Source: Mycocentrospora acerina (lineage: Eukaryota > Ascomycota > Dothideomycetes > Pleosporales). From it: a stretch of DNA of 64,000 bases. Location of the stretch: positions 497,107 to 561,106 of the forward strand of contig JAKUHH010000030.1 in the NCBI GenBank assembly GCA_022701365.1, in the 5' to 3' direction. Shown piece after piece: positions 10,908 to 23,378 of this stretch; positions within the stretch are counted from its first letter, which is position 1; each line of letters begins with the position of its first letter. A program made the position numbers and the translations under genes. Below the pieces are notes generated by a model. It was not told the origin of the DNA. It saw only the letters and a program-made list of their open reading frames with translations, and did no database searches.

Positions 10908-13477
10908 CTACGCTCCAAAGCCCATGCCTTTGACAGCATCGTCGTCACCTAGCGCAAGTCGTACCTCATCTTCACCAACACCCAGTCGTACGCGTCCGAC
11001 ACGCTCGCCGTGTCGAGACTCAATACCTATGATGCCTGCTTCCGCGAGTTCCGAAGCTGCAGATGCAAGGCCGAGCGCCCTTGCGGCCTTGAGATCGGAT
11101 CCAGACACCTTCGAAGGCGTAGCAAGTTGATTGTGTGTGCCGTTACTCATATCCGTTCTACGCTCTTTATGTGATGCAAGAATATACTCGCTTACGGGCT
11201 GCAGTTGGCTCATCAACCCCAATTTCTTGACTTCGTCAACTACATCGCCGAGAATGGCTTCACCTATGCCTGTACGGCGTATACGTGCCAGGAGTGCGGC
11301 AAGAAAGACTTTAGAAGCCAGTGGTAGGGCACGCAGGGCTTGCTGGAGGGGGCTGCTGGTAGCTTCGTTAATAGCCTGCTTGATCGTCGCGATTGTTACG
11401 ACACCCTTGCGTCCGGTACGATTTAGTGTCATAGCATCCGGAGCTCCGGTGCCTCGGGCAGAATGAATAAGCTTCTCTTTGTTGCCGCGACCGGTTCTGC
11501 TCGGAGTTGAGGGCTGCGCCTCTTCGTCTTGATCTTGCGGTGTGGCCTCTGTTTCTGCAATCTCTACTGCGCGTCTGCAGATGTCCAATGCGCGTCGAGC
11601 ATCGCCGCTTACCGCTGCCACTTTTCGAGCTGCAAATTGAACGGCATCAGGATAGACAATGTTGCCTGGGACACCCTCGAGTCGAGACTGTATAATCTGC
11701 ATCAATTGGTCATGCGTATAGCCCGGGAAGGTAATACGAGTAAGACCTGAATATTATGGATTAGTTTCGGGCCAAGACTTTCCAAGAAATCCGGTGAACC
11801 GGTCTTGTGATTGCATCGCATTCAATACCTCTTGAGAGCTGAATATATCAAGAAAACATGAATAGAGGGTGGAATGCAATGCAACATCAACAAGGGGTTA
11901 ACGAGGAACCGGGGTATCGGGACATACCTAAGCGACTGCTGATCTTGTTGCTCAAAGTTCGTTCGGGCAGGTCCATAGTGTTTGCAACGGCTAAAACAAT
12001 CAACCTACTATGCCGTAGCCCAGGCCAATTGAAGAAGTTGTACATGACGGATTGGTTTTTTGTCACGAGCTGATCCAGCTCGTCCATTAGAACAACGCAT
12101 GGTACACGGCGCGGACTAGGTGTTGAGAACTCTCGTTCTAGTAGTTCTAGGGCGTGAGAAGGACTAACCCTGTCACCTCGGAGTGCCTGCCAGAGCAGAG
12201 AATAGGACTGGTGGGGGTCTGTGACTTTCATGCCATTGATCTCAACAAATATGAAATCATCCAACTCCTCAGCAGATACCGATGCATGCAGCTGTGCTAC
12301 AACTTCACGCACAGTTGCAGTCTTTCCTGTACCTGGAGTACCAGAGATGTAAATGCAGGAGCCTGATCCTTCTGTGATTGCTGCCTCAAGATGACTGTAA
12401 ACCGTCGAGAATTCCTCTTCGCGACAAGGGAGCGCGGCAGGTACTGAGGAGACATGAAGCTGGTTTCGCGCAATCTGAAATGGGGATGCAAGTGCTGAAG
12501 GAGATAGCGTCCGTGTTCCTAGGGGGGTGAACTCTAGATGTTTCTTGAGAACTATCCTCTTGTGTGATGGAGTAAGAAACTTGCGAACAGCCGGACTCCT
12601 CTTGGTTGAGGTAGGCGTCGTTGCCTCATTCAGTTTCCGCCGCTTTCGAGGGGTCTTTGGAGCGCCATCATCGTCAGAGTCTGGGATAACAAACTCTTCC
12701 AGGTCTTGTTGTTGTTGCTTTCTAGGACGGCCTACGCCCCTTCTAGAGCCCTTGGTCTGATTTTGAACGAGCTCAACTAACGACTGAATATCGTCGGCAT
12801 TCTTGTAGATTTCCTCCCATTTAAATTCGGGTGTATATGTAGCTGTGCGCATGTTGCAGCCCCTCCGGCAAATAAAGACTTTCCCAAAGTCCTTGGAGGA
12901 CTTTTTAGGTTGTCCTGCAGGATAACGTTTCTGAAATTCTTCGGGCGACAATATAATGGCAGTGCCGTTTATTGATTCGAGTGGATTGTCGTCGAAGGCT
13001 GCTGAAATATACAACTCATTCTGCTTATAGTCAGTAACGTTACGCGTGGTTCCGGATGGATCATCTCACAGGAAGAAAGTCTGTACGTTTCTTGCTCTGG
13101 TTACGGATCTCTCTCTCCGAGGAAAACCAGAGAAAACTGGCCATCTTCTCATCCTCCTCTTCGTAGAAGCCACAGACAATGCCCACCCACGCCTGGTTGC
13201 CTTCCGCTTTCAGAAACACAGCATCGCCTAGTTTGCACTTGAAATTGCCCATGCGTGCGCCCACGATGCGCTTCTTTGTTGACGTATGAACTGATTTTCT
13301 CTTCCGTGGTGTGGCATCCTCTTCGTGGTGTGGCTCATCGGCGCCTGTTTCTTCGTAGATCCAGTCCCACGGATGGTCCTCATAGCCAAGCTCATCGTCA
13401 GAGTCCTCACGCAGTACAGCACCGCCTGTGAGATATTGCCGCGCCTTCTCTACTTGTGTGAATTTTATGGGAGCCAT
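10908..13477 (-). CDS. ORC1: Origin recognition complex subunit 1
   Basis: Three exons (13477-13070, 13020-11938 extended to 11928, and 11746-10908) encode about 779 residues. Orc1 is the large AAA+ ATPase of ORC, which binds origins and loads MCM with Cdc6. The N-terminus has a BAH domain spanning exons 1-2 (KCKLGDAVFLKAE, WVGIVCGFYEE, then NELYISAAFDDNPLESI). A basic, Ser/Pro-rich linker with a GRPRK AT-hook-like motif follows. The AAA+ core shows Walker A GTPGTGKT at about residue 363, Walker B VVLMDELDQ at about 445 and sensor VLAVANTMDLPER. Exon 3 carries the lid and winged-helix region. Introns are 49 nt (GTGAGA, CTGAC, GCAG) and 181 nt (GTATGT to TTCAG). Confidence 0.94.
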
Positions 13478-14161
13478 GGACTGGAGGAAGCGAATGCGGT
13501 TGTGTTATGGTTGTTGACGTTGGATCGAGAATAGAGCGAACGACGCGTCGAACAAGTCTTGGCATGTGAGAACGCGCAGAGTGCGATGATCTCACCGCCT
13601 GATCTCAAATGCTCCAAGGCGAAAACTGCCTCGAGAGCTCCACAGCTACCGCCACATCACATACGCAGACACTCACAAACAAGCACATGCTTTTCTCATC
13701 ACAGCAGCGGGCAGCAAATTATAAATAGACAGAACATTCATTCGTTAATGCCCAGGCGTGCACTGGCACTGAGCGGTGTATCGATACAAGCCTTAAAGGC
13801 CGTGGTGCTGAGACTCTCGTCTCAGCGATAACCAAAGCGCCTCCCAAAACCCAAACGAACAACAGATGCCCATCCTCCATGGCCAAACGAGGGACCTTTC
13901 CTAACAACCAATCGCTGAAATGCTGTGAAGACCAAAAGCAGAAGTTGAGAAACATACGGAGATGCGCATCTCAAAGAAGAACATGTACAGGAACCGACAC
14001 AAGAACACTTTTTAGCAGCCTCACATATTATGCATGGAGTAGTGAGGGGGCGTGGGTGGCATCGAGTTTGGAGTTGTTGGGTAGCCGAACTCTGAATGCT
14101 CCAGTGGCGGTGTCTGCCGCTATCGGTCAGCGGGCGTTCGTCGTACAGAAGAGTTGGGACC
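13478..14161. other. Intergenic region ORC1/bZIP
   Basis: The 684 bp are 5' of ORC1 and 3' of the bZIP gene. They presumably hold the ORC1 promoter. Overlapping short frames have no recognisable content. Confidence 0.4.
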
Positions 14162-14945
14162 TCAGGCATAGTAAGGCTGTCGGGTGGGGAGCCTTACAAG
14201 AGGGTTCGAGTCTGCGTATGCATGTGGAGGCGCGATGTCCATTCCACCAATCGCTGCATATCCGACGCCAAATGGGCTGAGATCCTCTTCGGCGTAGTAC
14301 TCGCTCTTCATGCTGGGCACAAGGCTGGGCAGCGTATAGGTTGCCGAGACTGGTGGGAGATAAGCGTAGGTGGTCATCTCTGGCATGATGGTGGTGGGTA
14401 TTGTGTGATAGGGCGATGCTGTGGTGTACGGCATTGAGTAGGCAACTACATCGGGGGGTGGATACGCCGACGAATATGACGCTACAGAAAATGGAGGCGG
14501 ACTTGTGGACAGCTGCCGGGTGTATTGATGCGAGAACATGCGATCCTCAGCCGTCGGAGCAGAATACGAAACTTCCGAAGGTGGTGGTGAGGGGAGCCCC
14601 TGTCGAGGCGATGTTTGTGGTGGCTGCAGCTCTGCAGGTTTTGGTTCGGGTGAAGCTGAGCTGGAAGCAGCACGACGCTCCTGGAACCATGTTAGCATAC
14701 CGTCCTAAGCTGTGCACACGGCGGATTTAGCGGCAACTCACAAGGTCTTCAAGCCTCTTCTTGAGCTTCTTGCGGTAGTTACGCTGGGCAATGCGATTTT
14801 GTATCCTGCGACGCTCTGCAAGGTCTGAGATTTTGGTCCAGTCTTCATTGGGATTTGCAGATGCTGAGAAAGCTGAGGATGTGCCGGAGTATCTTGTGGT
14901 GGTGGGAGCCGCTGTGGCATACTGGTAGCCACCGTGTCTCTGCAT
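14162..14945 (-). CDS. Small bZIP transcription factor
   Basis: Two exons (14945-14742, 14680-14162) give about 240 residues. The basic region and short zipper are DLAERRRIQNRIAQRNYRKK then LKKRLEDLE at residues about 40-70; NRIAQRNYR is the fungal bZIP DNA-contact signature. The intron (GTGAGT ... TTCCAG, 61 nt) falls inside the zipper and rejoins as EDLERRAAS. The zipper is short; the rest is Pro/Ser/Tyr-rich with no other domain. I use ATG 14945 (MQRHGGYQ) because the frame upstream has no ATG and becomes unclear. An upstream exon remains possible. The type is like fungal MeaB/MBZ1-class factors, but orthology is not established. Confidence 0.85.
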
Positions 14946-17184
14946 AGTGGGCGACTGGTGACGGTGCACTGTATCACTGATGGATGATGGAGCTGGAAAG
15001 GTAGGGAGTACTGGTAGTGAGGAGGCAGGCTAGATGTGGGGCGGGATGTCTGGATATGAACGGGATGGCAGAGAATCAGGCAGTAGGGAATCATAGTATA
15101 TTTATCTACTCGCTCGAAAGCGTCCGCAGCCGTCCAGGTTGAGCACAGACTGCCTAGTGGTGATCCTCGTCTTCAGGCCCTCAATTGCTGCCATGCACCC
15201 AGCACTACAAGCAGCGGGTACAACCCTGCCCCGTTCACTGTTCACCGACAGGCAGCTTTCGTATTTTTGGGATAGCGCTAGCCCAAGGCTTATAGCAGAC
15301 CAGTAACCGTTGCGGATTGTCTATGCTCAGCCCAAGGCGTGCACGGGAAAGTCGGGGGCCGTACGCATGGGTCGGTGAATAGAGAGGGTTGGCGGAAGGG
15401 CGGCTTTCCATACAGCGGTCAACTCGCCGCCTCCCCTGTAGCGCACTCGATAACAGACAGCCCTACGATCCTTGGCTGGACCCAAACCCAAACCCAAATC
15501 CTCACGCGCCGTGTCGGGTCTGTCATTATCTCCGTCCCTGCTTGCAAAGGATGCGTTTGTGGCGTTGCTTCATCATCACGCACACAAAGGCTGCGTCCTG
15601 TGTGCCGGCGACGCGAGCGCACAACTGCCTGCCGCATCAACTGCACACTGCTCTATCAGCAGGCTTCGCGTTGGGGGCCAACGCAGCTCTTCTGGGCGGC
15701 TTAGAGCTCTACAGAAACGCCCCGTTCGCTGTCTCGGGCGCGAAAGCAGCTCACGTCGTGGCAGTACTCAAACCCTGCAACGATTGGCTGTCCTCAACGC
15801 GTCGTCACGCATGCACAACCTCGCAGAGCGCTGCACACCGTGACTTATCGGGGCAGAGTGCTGTGTATTCCAAATCCCCGTCGCAGAACCGTTAAGGCCG
15901 TTGGTCAGTAATGCTGGCGGCGGCACCAATTCTCCACAATCCCTCCTCAGAACCACGAAGCTGCTGCCTCGTAAACCGTTTGCTGCTTTTGGCCTAGCAA
16001 CCCGCTTACCCATGCCTCTAATCTTGAATCCGCTCTGTCAGGCAGTACCTATTCCCACCAACAGCGCACGCCACACGCTGAGCCCCAGGGGTCTCTTACA
16101 AACAAACGCCTCATCGCCAGCAGCCCTACGCACCGTTTCACCCTCTCCGCTGCGTCAGCACCTTACCTCAAAGTCGGTGTGGTCAGTTCCCCATCACGGG
16201 TAGTGTCAGCCCAGCCAAAAGCTTGTCTAATGGTGTCTTCTGCCGTTCATTTGGAAAACTGATGACGAGGACCAATCAGCATTGAAATTTGTGTGATTCT
16301 AGAAATACTGGAGCCTTCGCCTAGTCGTCCGCCCTTTGCCAATCTTCTATGGAGAGGTTGCAGACTAGCGCCACAATCACCGGCACGCCCTGCGTCTAGC
16401 GGTGGAGGCTCTTGTGGAAACTCGCAGCTGCGCCAGGATAGAGACACGTATCTCAGCATCATACGCCCAAAAGAGTAAGATATATGCTCAAACAACACAA
16501 GGTCGATCTATTTGCTACGTGCTTGGTTGCTTGAGCTGCTCTCTTGGTCCCTTGGATAACATGGCGGGTTAGGAGATGGAAATGTCTTGGAATGTCATCA
16601 CTAGAACATATGCTGGACGCCTATCGAGCACCGGGGACAACTATCGGACTGATCGATATAGCATGGTGCTCGAGCCAAATCAAGTGTTATGGAGTCATTG
16701 GCCTTCAAAGTGTCTCCATTCCTTAAGATCAATCATCAAAATCTTCTTAGTCTCAACAACTGCGTTGTTTTGTCCGTTTTTAGACCTTACCAGGTTCATT
16801 GCCCAGCTACACACGTTGCATGGTATAGCAGTATTTATCCATCGAAGGCTTTCATTGGGGCGACCATACCCTCCACAACCCATGGTGGTATCGGCTAAAG
16901 AGAAACGGGACAGGGGATACATCAAAGCGACGTCTATTACCCCGTCTCCATGTCAGCATCTCGGGGCTGAAAGTAGGCTCGTTCATCGAGACGGGCTAGC
17001 TGACCACTTACCAGATCGAGAAAGATGCATGTTGTGTTGAGTTTCTCACAGCAGTAGGGTGAACTGGCCCTACTATGGTCTACAGTATTCACACATAGAA
17101 ATACAGCGTGTAACACCCTACGAGGCAGCAATTTGAATAGTCGAAGAGATAGGACAAGAGGCACGTGCAATTACTATCTTTAGT

Positions 17185-17504
17185 ATGATGGCAGTGTCAC
17201 ATCTTAGTCGGAGAGTTGATTTGTACAGCATGGCTGAGTTACGCCCCATTGAAGGGAAGAACAATTGCCATTCGTGGGGTTACGCGCTGGTCAAGGTGAG
17301 TCGGGAACCACTTAAAATATTTTGGCTGTTGCAACTAATTTCAAATCTCAGAGGATGCCGACACCATCGGCATCTCTCAAAATACCCGATAGCATTTCTG
17401 CTCTCCTATACACTGCTCTTATGTCATTAGTGATGCTATCTTGGTACTCGGGGCAACTGCCCCATATGGGTGGAGTGACACTTTTGCAGCTGAGTACTCA
17501 GTGA
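17185..17504 (+). CDS. Candidate orphan gene with a textbook intron
   Basis: Weak candidate in the gene-poor region. ATG at 17185 opens a 37-codon exon to 17295. A consensus-like intron follows (GTGAGT ... CAACTAATT ... TCTCAG, 17296-17351, 56 nt), then 50 codons to TGA at 17504, for about 87 residues in consistent phase. The product (MMAVSHLSRR..., then a hydrophobic stretch SALLYTALMSLVMLSW) matches nothing I know. The splice signals are the only real evidence, and chance is possible. Confidence 0.22.
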
Positions 17505-20500
17505 TGATTGCCGTAGCGGCATGAAGACCTAGGTTATCACAAACTCGTGTTTCCAAAGAAGTTCAATCACACAATTCCAACCATAGCCTTTTTCCGGTGT
17601 ATGATGTATTTGCCATTAGTACCACGGACCCATGTTCCGTGATCCCTTGCTAGTACCTACCTTCGCAAGCTGATGATGCACTGCCACATATCAAATTTCT
17701 ACATATCCACTCATGGCACCATTTCCACATGGCGAAGGCGGGACAACCCGTATTCATTTGCAACTGGTTGTTTGTATCGTCAATTTCTCCCAGCCCTTTG
17801 CATATGGGTCTCAGGATGTACCTCGCACAGGTGGTCGGTCCATACGGGGGGGTTTGGACCATGGTTCTCCACCACGGTGAAGCTGTCGAGCGGGACGACC
17901 CATGTATCGACCTAAACTGGCTAGACACAGGTCTTGACCCTGCTAGCGAGTCATTATGTAAGGCCCGAAATGGCTTTGCACGAATCAACTGCTTATTTAG
18001 AGGAAGCAGGCCATGCAGGTATCAGTCAGGCCGTCTGCCCTTCACCGCTAGCACAGTGGATATTTGCGGATCATGTGATTCAGTGCTGTTCGGTGACATA
18101 TGTGCACGCATGCACGAACAATCCTTGGCCGATGACATTTCCAAGCAGAGATGCAAGAGAGAAGGCGGAAGCGTGATTGACATTACAGAGCAATCATGTA
18201 AAGTTTTTGCCATTAATCATGCGAGAACATACGCATTACGCAATCATGTGGCTCTCGGATGCCCTGCAGCCTTGAAGCACCGGACAGTTGTTATTTGAGT
18301 TGATTTTAAAATACGGTCTTTCTCCCTGTCCTTCGATTCGCGCTCATAAAATAATATTTGAAATCGGTCCGACGTAAAGAAGATCTATGTTTATCAGATG
18401 TTGTCATCCCAGCCCTACAGCCCTACAGCCTGCATGATGCACCAGGAAGTCAGACCACGACCATCGACCATCGACTTGCATCGTTTGATTCCATCTTTGT
18501 GACACCGAGGCGCTTTTCCCCCGTGCACGCATGGGTTCTGGGGGACTACTATTGAAACGCATGAATGCTTGCTCTTTGCCATTACAGGAAATGCAGTCGA
18601 AGCGAGACCCTCAGGCTGTTTTGCAACGTTGCACGCACTTGGCATGGAATGTTCACCGTTCACCATCAGCATGGGAACTTTCGCTGCAGGGGGTCAGGCC
18701 TCGTGGCAGAACTGTCTCGCAAGGCAGAACGCCCATATCCAACAGGTCGCTTCCGGGAGCTGCGAATTCAACAGAGCACCCTCATCCCAAGCGTCTAGGC
18801 TCCACCGATGGCTGCATTACGTTGACATGCCGTAGACGCGGTTGCGCGGCATGCATTAGAAGACCTTGATCCGGCAAAGGAGTCGCAAGCGAAATTCCAA
18901 GAGGTGGTCCATTTACCCAAAGCATGCAGGTAACAAACTGTGTCACGGTGACTCGGCGTCCCCGTGGAGTAGCGGGGAACACAACGTCCGTGCTACATTG
19001 CAAAAAGGAAGTTATGCGCGACTACAGGATCGCCGGAAATCCTTCGGACGGCGACTGCTTACACAACCCTTTCTTCTGGGAATACGGAAGCGTGGCCTGT
19101 CCAACACAAGCATGCACATACATTGATGGCATACAGCTGCAGGGTAATGTGGCATTTGGTGGTGTAGTGCTGATGCTGTAGCACCCGAAGCAGCGACGCA
19201 ACGATAATGCAATTCCTCATGATTTGCTTCTCGTCCTTGGCTTTTCGACCGCCGATTTCACAAGGATGTATTCATCGGAAGCAGGATTACCGCAATGACG
19301 CAAAACTAAATCTCCCTATACACAACTCATTGTCGAGCCAAAGTGCGATATCTTCCGTATGAAGGGGCTTCGATATCGGGGTCGGTGCATGTAGAATTCC
19401 CGATATTGCCGTCTCTCCGTGTTCATGTTGGAAATCACGAGCAAGTCGGAGATGGCGGGAATGGAGATAAGAGAATGAACGCCATGCTCACCAGCAGCAC
19501 GCTGTAGCCTTACAGTGCAACCTTGTGCTGTAGTTCTCTACGCCCTTTGCCAGCTCTTCTGCGTCTAAGCGAGACGCGTTTGCTTGTTGCTTATGAATCG
19601 CACATGACGCGGGTATAAGGCTGCAGAGAACAGGATTGTGGAGCAGGGCTGGCAAACGGTAGTCAGCAACAAATCAGCTGTTGGAACATTAACGGGTTTC
19701 TGGCGTGGTCGTTCGAGGTGTTGTTTTACAGCTTCAAAGGCCTCCCTAAAACTGGACTTTTTGGACTCTTCTTTCGATCGAGTGCAGTGCTCTAGATGTT
19801 GCTTTGATTTGGAACCATCACGCCATCTCTCTCATCTTGATCGGTAAGCTGTGGTTGTTATTTTCGCATGACTGAGGTAGATTGTAGCACCTTCAGCGTC
19901 ATGTTGGTTTTACCAGTATGCCTTCTCCTAGCTCCTGACTGCCTTGTAAGAGATTTTACACTGTCCCTTTACCTAAATTTGCTCTGAGGGCACGCGACAA
20001 TACTTACTCACAATACCATCTCTAGAACCCACAGTGAACGTGGGCGCGAAAATCTGGAATCAAGAATGAAAGACTCTTCCACACTGGGACAGACAGATGG
20101 CCAAGCTGTTACAATGCAGTAGCGTACGTTTAACTACTTCCAAGGCTTCGTCTCGAGGTCAACACAAAAGTATAGTTCGCTATGCCATCACCAACGCGCA
20201 TCACCGAACGGCCCGATAGCCCACCCTGCCGGTCTCCGATGACCGATGAGCATCACAAGGTTCGCATGTCTCAAAATCCGACTTAACCGTCACCCACGAA
20301 GCTCTGTACCGAAAAAATACCGCTACAAGAGAGAATACCGGTACGCTTGTCGCACTAGAGTAAACCACTTATTACATGCACGCATAGAGTCACGATCCAT
20401 ACGACAAAGCGCGCGCGCGTCTCATAATTGTGGAAGCTCTTCTGTACGAACGCCGCACCCGAAGGAGCGGGGGCTGGTTTTGTCTAGCACGCAATGCTAT

Positions 20501-22385
20501 TCTTGGTAGGGCGCCTCCAGCGACCTGGGGCTTGGACTTGAGATCCGCCTTGCGATCACGGAATCTACCTTGAACATCAAACCTTGTTACCAACCAGTGA
20601 GTGATCAACGTAAAATCCCGAGAATTGAGTAACATCTCATCTACTGTGCGCTTGAAACTACCTGGCTTGTATGCATGCCATTATGCACCGTCCAAAAAAA
20701 TTCCGCCATGCGACTCAAGAACAGAGCTACGAGCAGCACTGAGTTTAGTCTCGGTGTATTTCCTCGCCTCAACCCTGCCTGCAATATGAATTACGGACCG
20801 TATCATTAACAGAGTCCGACACGTGTTTGCGGAGCCGAAGACAGCCATCTCGGCGCCGACAGCAAGACGAAAAGTCGTTCCCTCCCCGCTTTGATACGTC
20901 CCGCCCGTATAGGCCTGTCGCGTGGATGCGAAGGCTAGACGTAAGGATGCAATCTTGTCCGAATCCATGTTGACCCGCGTTGATAAGTCACAATCCTGCG
21001 ACAAGACCGACGCGCAGTAATTGCCTTATTGGGTGGCTGAAAAAAAGGAGTCTTGTGCAGAGGTGCAATGACTTGCCCACGAGAAATTGACCAAGCCTTG
21101 AGTAATAACCCATCAAACGTCAAGAGAGGCAAGACATCGTCTTATATCTTACCCCGGATTTTTTTTGAAGATGGCCATTGCTAAGCATCTGACATCGGAG
21201 TATATGCACTAGGGCTGACAGGATACGATGAGGCACATCATGTAGGGCTGAGGACAACATTAAAAAGTGAGACTGCAACATGTTCAAAGCGTTTAATACC
21301 CTATTCCTCCCGCTCTGAACACCCTGATCTACGATTGAACCTTTTCCACGTGCCTGAGTGCACAATTGCACATCTCCCCCGAACAACGCGGCAAGCGAGC
21401 AACACCTCATTTGGCGATTCCGACGTGTATCGGGTATAGCTAATAATAATTAAAATCACGATCAAAGTCCCGGTCTTCCCAAGCCAGAAAACAATTCGAA
21501 ACAATACCTTGCACTTAAACCCCCTAGCCACACATAGACACACACCCAAACGGCACGGTGCGGACACTTCGCTCCGCAGGCATTCAACTCTCCCGGGTCC
21601 GAGTCAAAGCACCTGCCGCCTTGATATTTCCCCCCCGCCCCTACTGCCAGCCTTGTCCACGCGTCGTGTCCCTCCTGGTCTGCAGCCTCGTTGACCGGTT
21701 TTCCCGACTAATGCAACTAGTATATCCACACACCGGTATTATGCGCAAACATCCGCGAATGCTCAGGAAAGAATGGGGTTAAAAAGCCAGGCAAGCGCAT
21801 ACGTAGCTGCTATGTGTTGTGGGGGCTGGGAGTACTCTGCGTCCAACTAGACACTTTTTTTTCACATTGTTGGGCGGGGACTCTTGGTTCGACAAAGGGG
21901 AGGGGGCTGGATTGCATGTTATGAGCCCACTCAGCTGTATGTGCGTGATGTGTGTATATGTGTGTATTGTAATATATTGTTTGGTACCGCATTGCATTGC
22001 ACAAGCGAATTTCCGAGGTTTGTGCTGTTATGAAATGTGCAATTGGACTTTTGTGATAGCGAAATGCCTCATTTGATGCCACATGATTTTCCCGCTCGCC
22101 CCCCCTCCTTCCCACTCCAATTCCGCGCTGCACTTTGCCAGATCCAATCCCCAATCTCGATAGATATCCAAAACTCAATATAAAAAGACCCGATTCTCTT
22201 ATCCACGCGGAAGTTCCCACCGATCCTGCCTGTGCTATATGTATATCCCAGTTTCTTCGCATTCTCCACGTGACGTATACGAATGTACCAATCACCAGCC
22301 GTCTATCCGCGACAGGATTGCAGACAAGCAATACCAAGCCTCCACTCGACGTGTAGTAGCCCGCAGTTTTCTAATGCACAGCCGA

Positions 22386-22718
22386 TCAACGTATCACATT
22401 CCATTTACGCCCCGGCGCTTCCGTCAAAGTAGATCCGTCCGTACCAAACCACCCACACAAATCTGGTGAACCTAGTCTCAGCTCAAGTGAGGGGATTGAT
22501 TGCGTTGGGACATGGCAACGATTGCGTTGGTATCCAACCAGGCTGCCATTGTCGTCGTCACAAAAGTCCCGCAGCAAGTCCTCGTTCATAACCCCCTCAT
22601 CACTAAGCAGCCATCTACCCACTTCTTTACAGCCCCAACAATCTGCACATGCTATTGTCCACGCAATTTCCTCTTCACCCCACAATCTCAATCTGCTCCG
22701 CGGAGTGCTGCCAGGCAT
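22386..22718 (-). CDS. Unrecognised 110-residue ORF
   Basis: A single-exon frame starting ATG at 22718 (MPGSTPRSRL) and stopping at 22386. It is acidic in the middle (GEEEIAW, LLRDFCDDDNG) with five cysteines early on. Composition looks more coding-like than other frames here, but no family is recognised and it may be chance. Confidence 0.25.
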   Translation of the reverse strand: MPGSTPRSRLRLWGEEEIAWTIACADCWGCKEVGRWLLSDEGVMNEDLLRDFCDDDNGSLVGYQRNRCHVPTQSIPSLELRLGSPDLCGWFGTDGSTLTEAPGRKWNVIR

Positions 22719-23059
22719 GCATCACGAGCTGTGACCTGTTCATTTCAAAAAAGTCCCCCGCTGCGGCTGGACCTTTAGCGAACGCGGATGTTAACCCTAA
22801 CGAATAGGCAGAGGGCGTGGCGTTGGACGCCTCTGCATTTGTCTCCCTTTGGGCGATGTAACGTTGGGACAGGGCTGATCGGTGTGCAAGGGCTTGGGCG
22901 GGAAGGTAGGGGTCGGGCTGTGCAGGATGAGTCGAAACGTGTTGCTGTAAGGCGGAGGGGGGTTGCCTAATAGCTGGGTGGGGTTGGATGTGATGATTGG
23001 AGGGGTTGTTGGAGAATTGCTGTGGTCTGATGTGTATGAGTCTAGGTCTTTGGATGTAC

Positions 23060-23092
23060 GCGGCAGGTGCGGCAGATGCGGCAGATGCGGCA
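23060..23092. repeat. 9-bp tandem repeat (GCGGCAGAT)
   Basis: Just over three near-identical copies of a 9-mer. On the minus strand it encodes a Pro-His-Leu run in a chance frame. Confidence 0.75.
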
Positions 23093-23378
23093 CATCACAG
23101 ATACAGATATCTGGTCTCCTTTGCAACATCTCCAGAAGTAGTATCTACTTGTCTTGCGCTCTATCCGATAAGCGAAACCAGGATGTGTAGACATGAGACA
23201 GTACAAGCACGCAAGCTTAACATGTGATGGAAGTATGAGTTACTCGAGATCTAGACAATCTACCCACTCTACAACAATGCCAAAAACGAACAGAAGCTCC
23301 AATAATCAAACAGGGTATACCAAAACTACAAACCGAAAAAAACTCCCACCTCACCTTCCCATGTCATAGCTTCATATG

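Larger units (their letters stand above)
14946..23378. other. Gene-poor region of 8.4 kb
   Basis: Apart from the two weak candidates listed separately (17185-17504 and 22386-22718), I see no recognisable protein, transposase or reverse transcriptase motif, or terminal repeats. Base composition is ordinary and many short frames overlap on both strands, so this looks like non-coding or long-decayed DNA. Reads of 120-190 codons (for example 17729-18298 plus) have no recognisable content. Confidence 0.5.

Noticed and set aside
15389..15895. Overlapping plus-strand frames of 120-170 codons
   Set aside because: All three frames are open over the same stretch, reading as Arg/Ser/Ala/Cys-rich peptides, typical of GC-rich non-coding DNA.
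17729..18298. 189-codon plus-strand frame in the gene-poor region
   Set aside because: No recognisable domain, no supporting context, and other frames overlap; consistent with chance.
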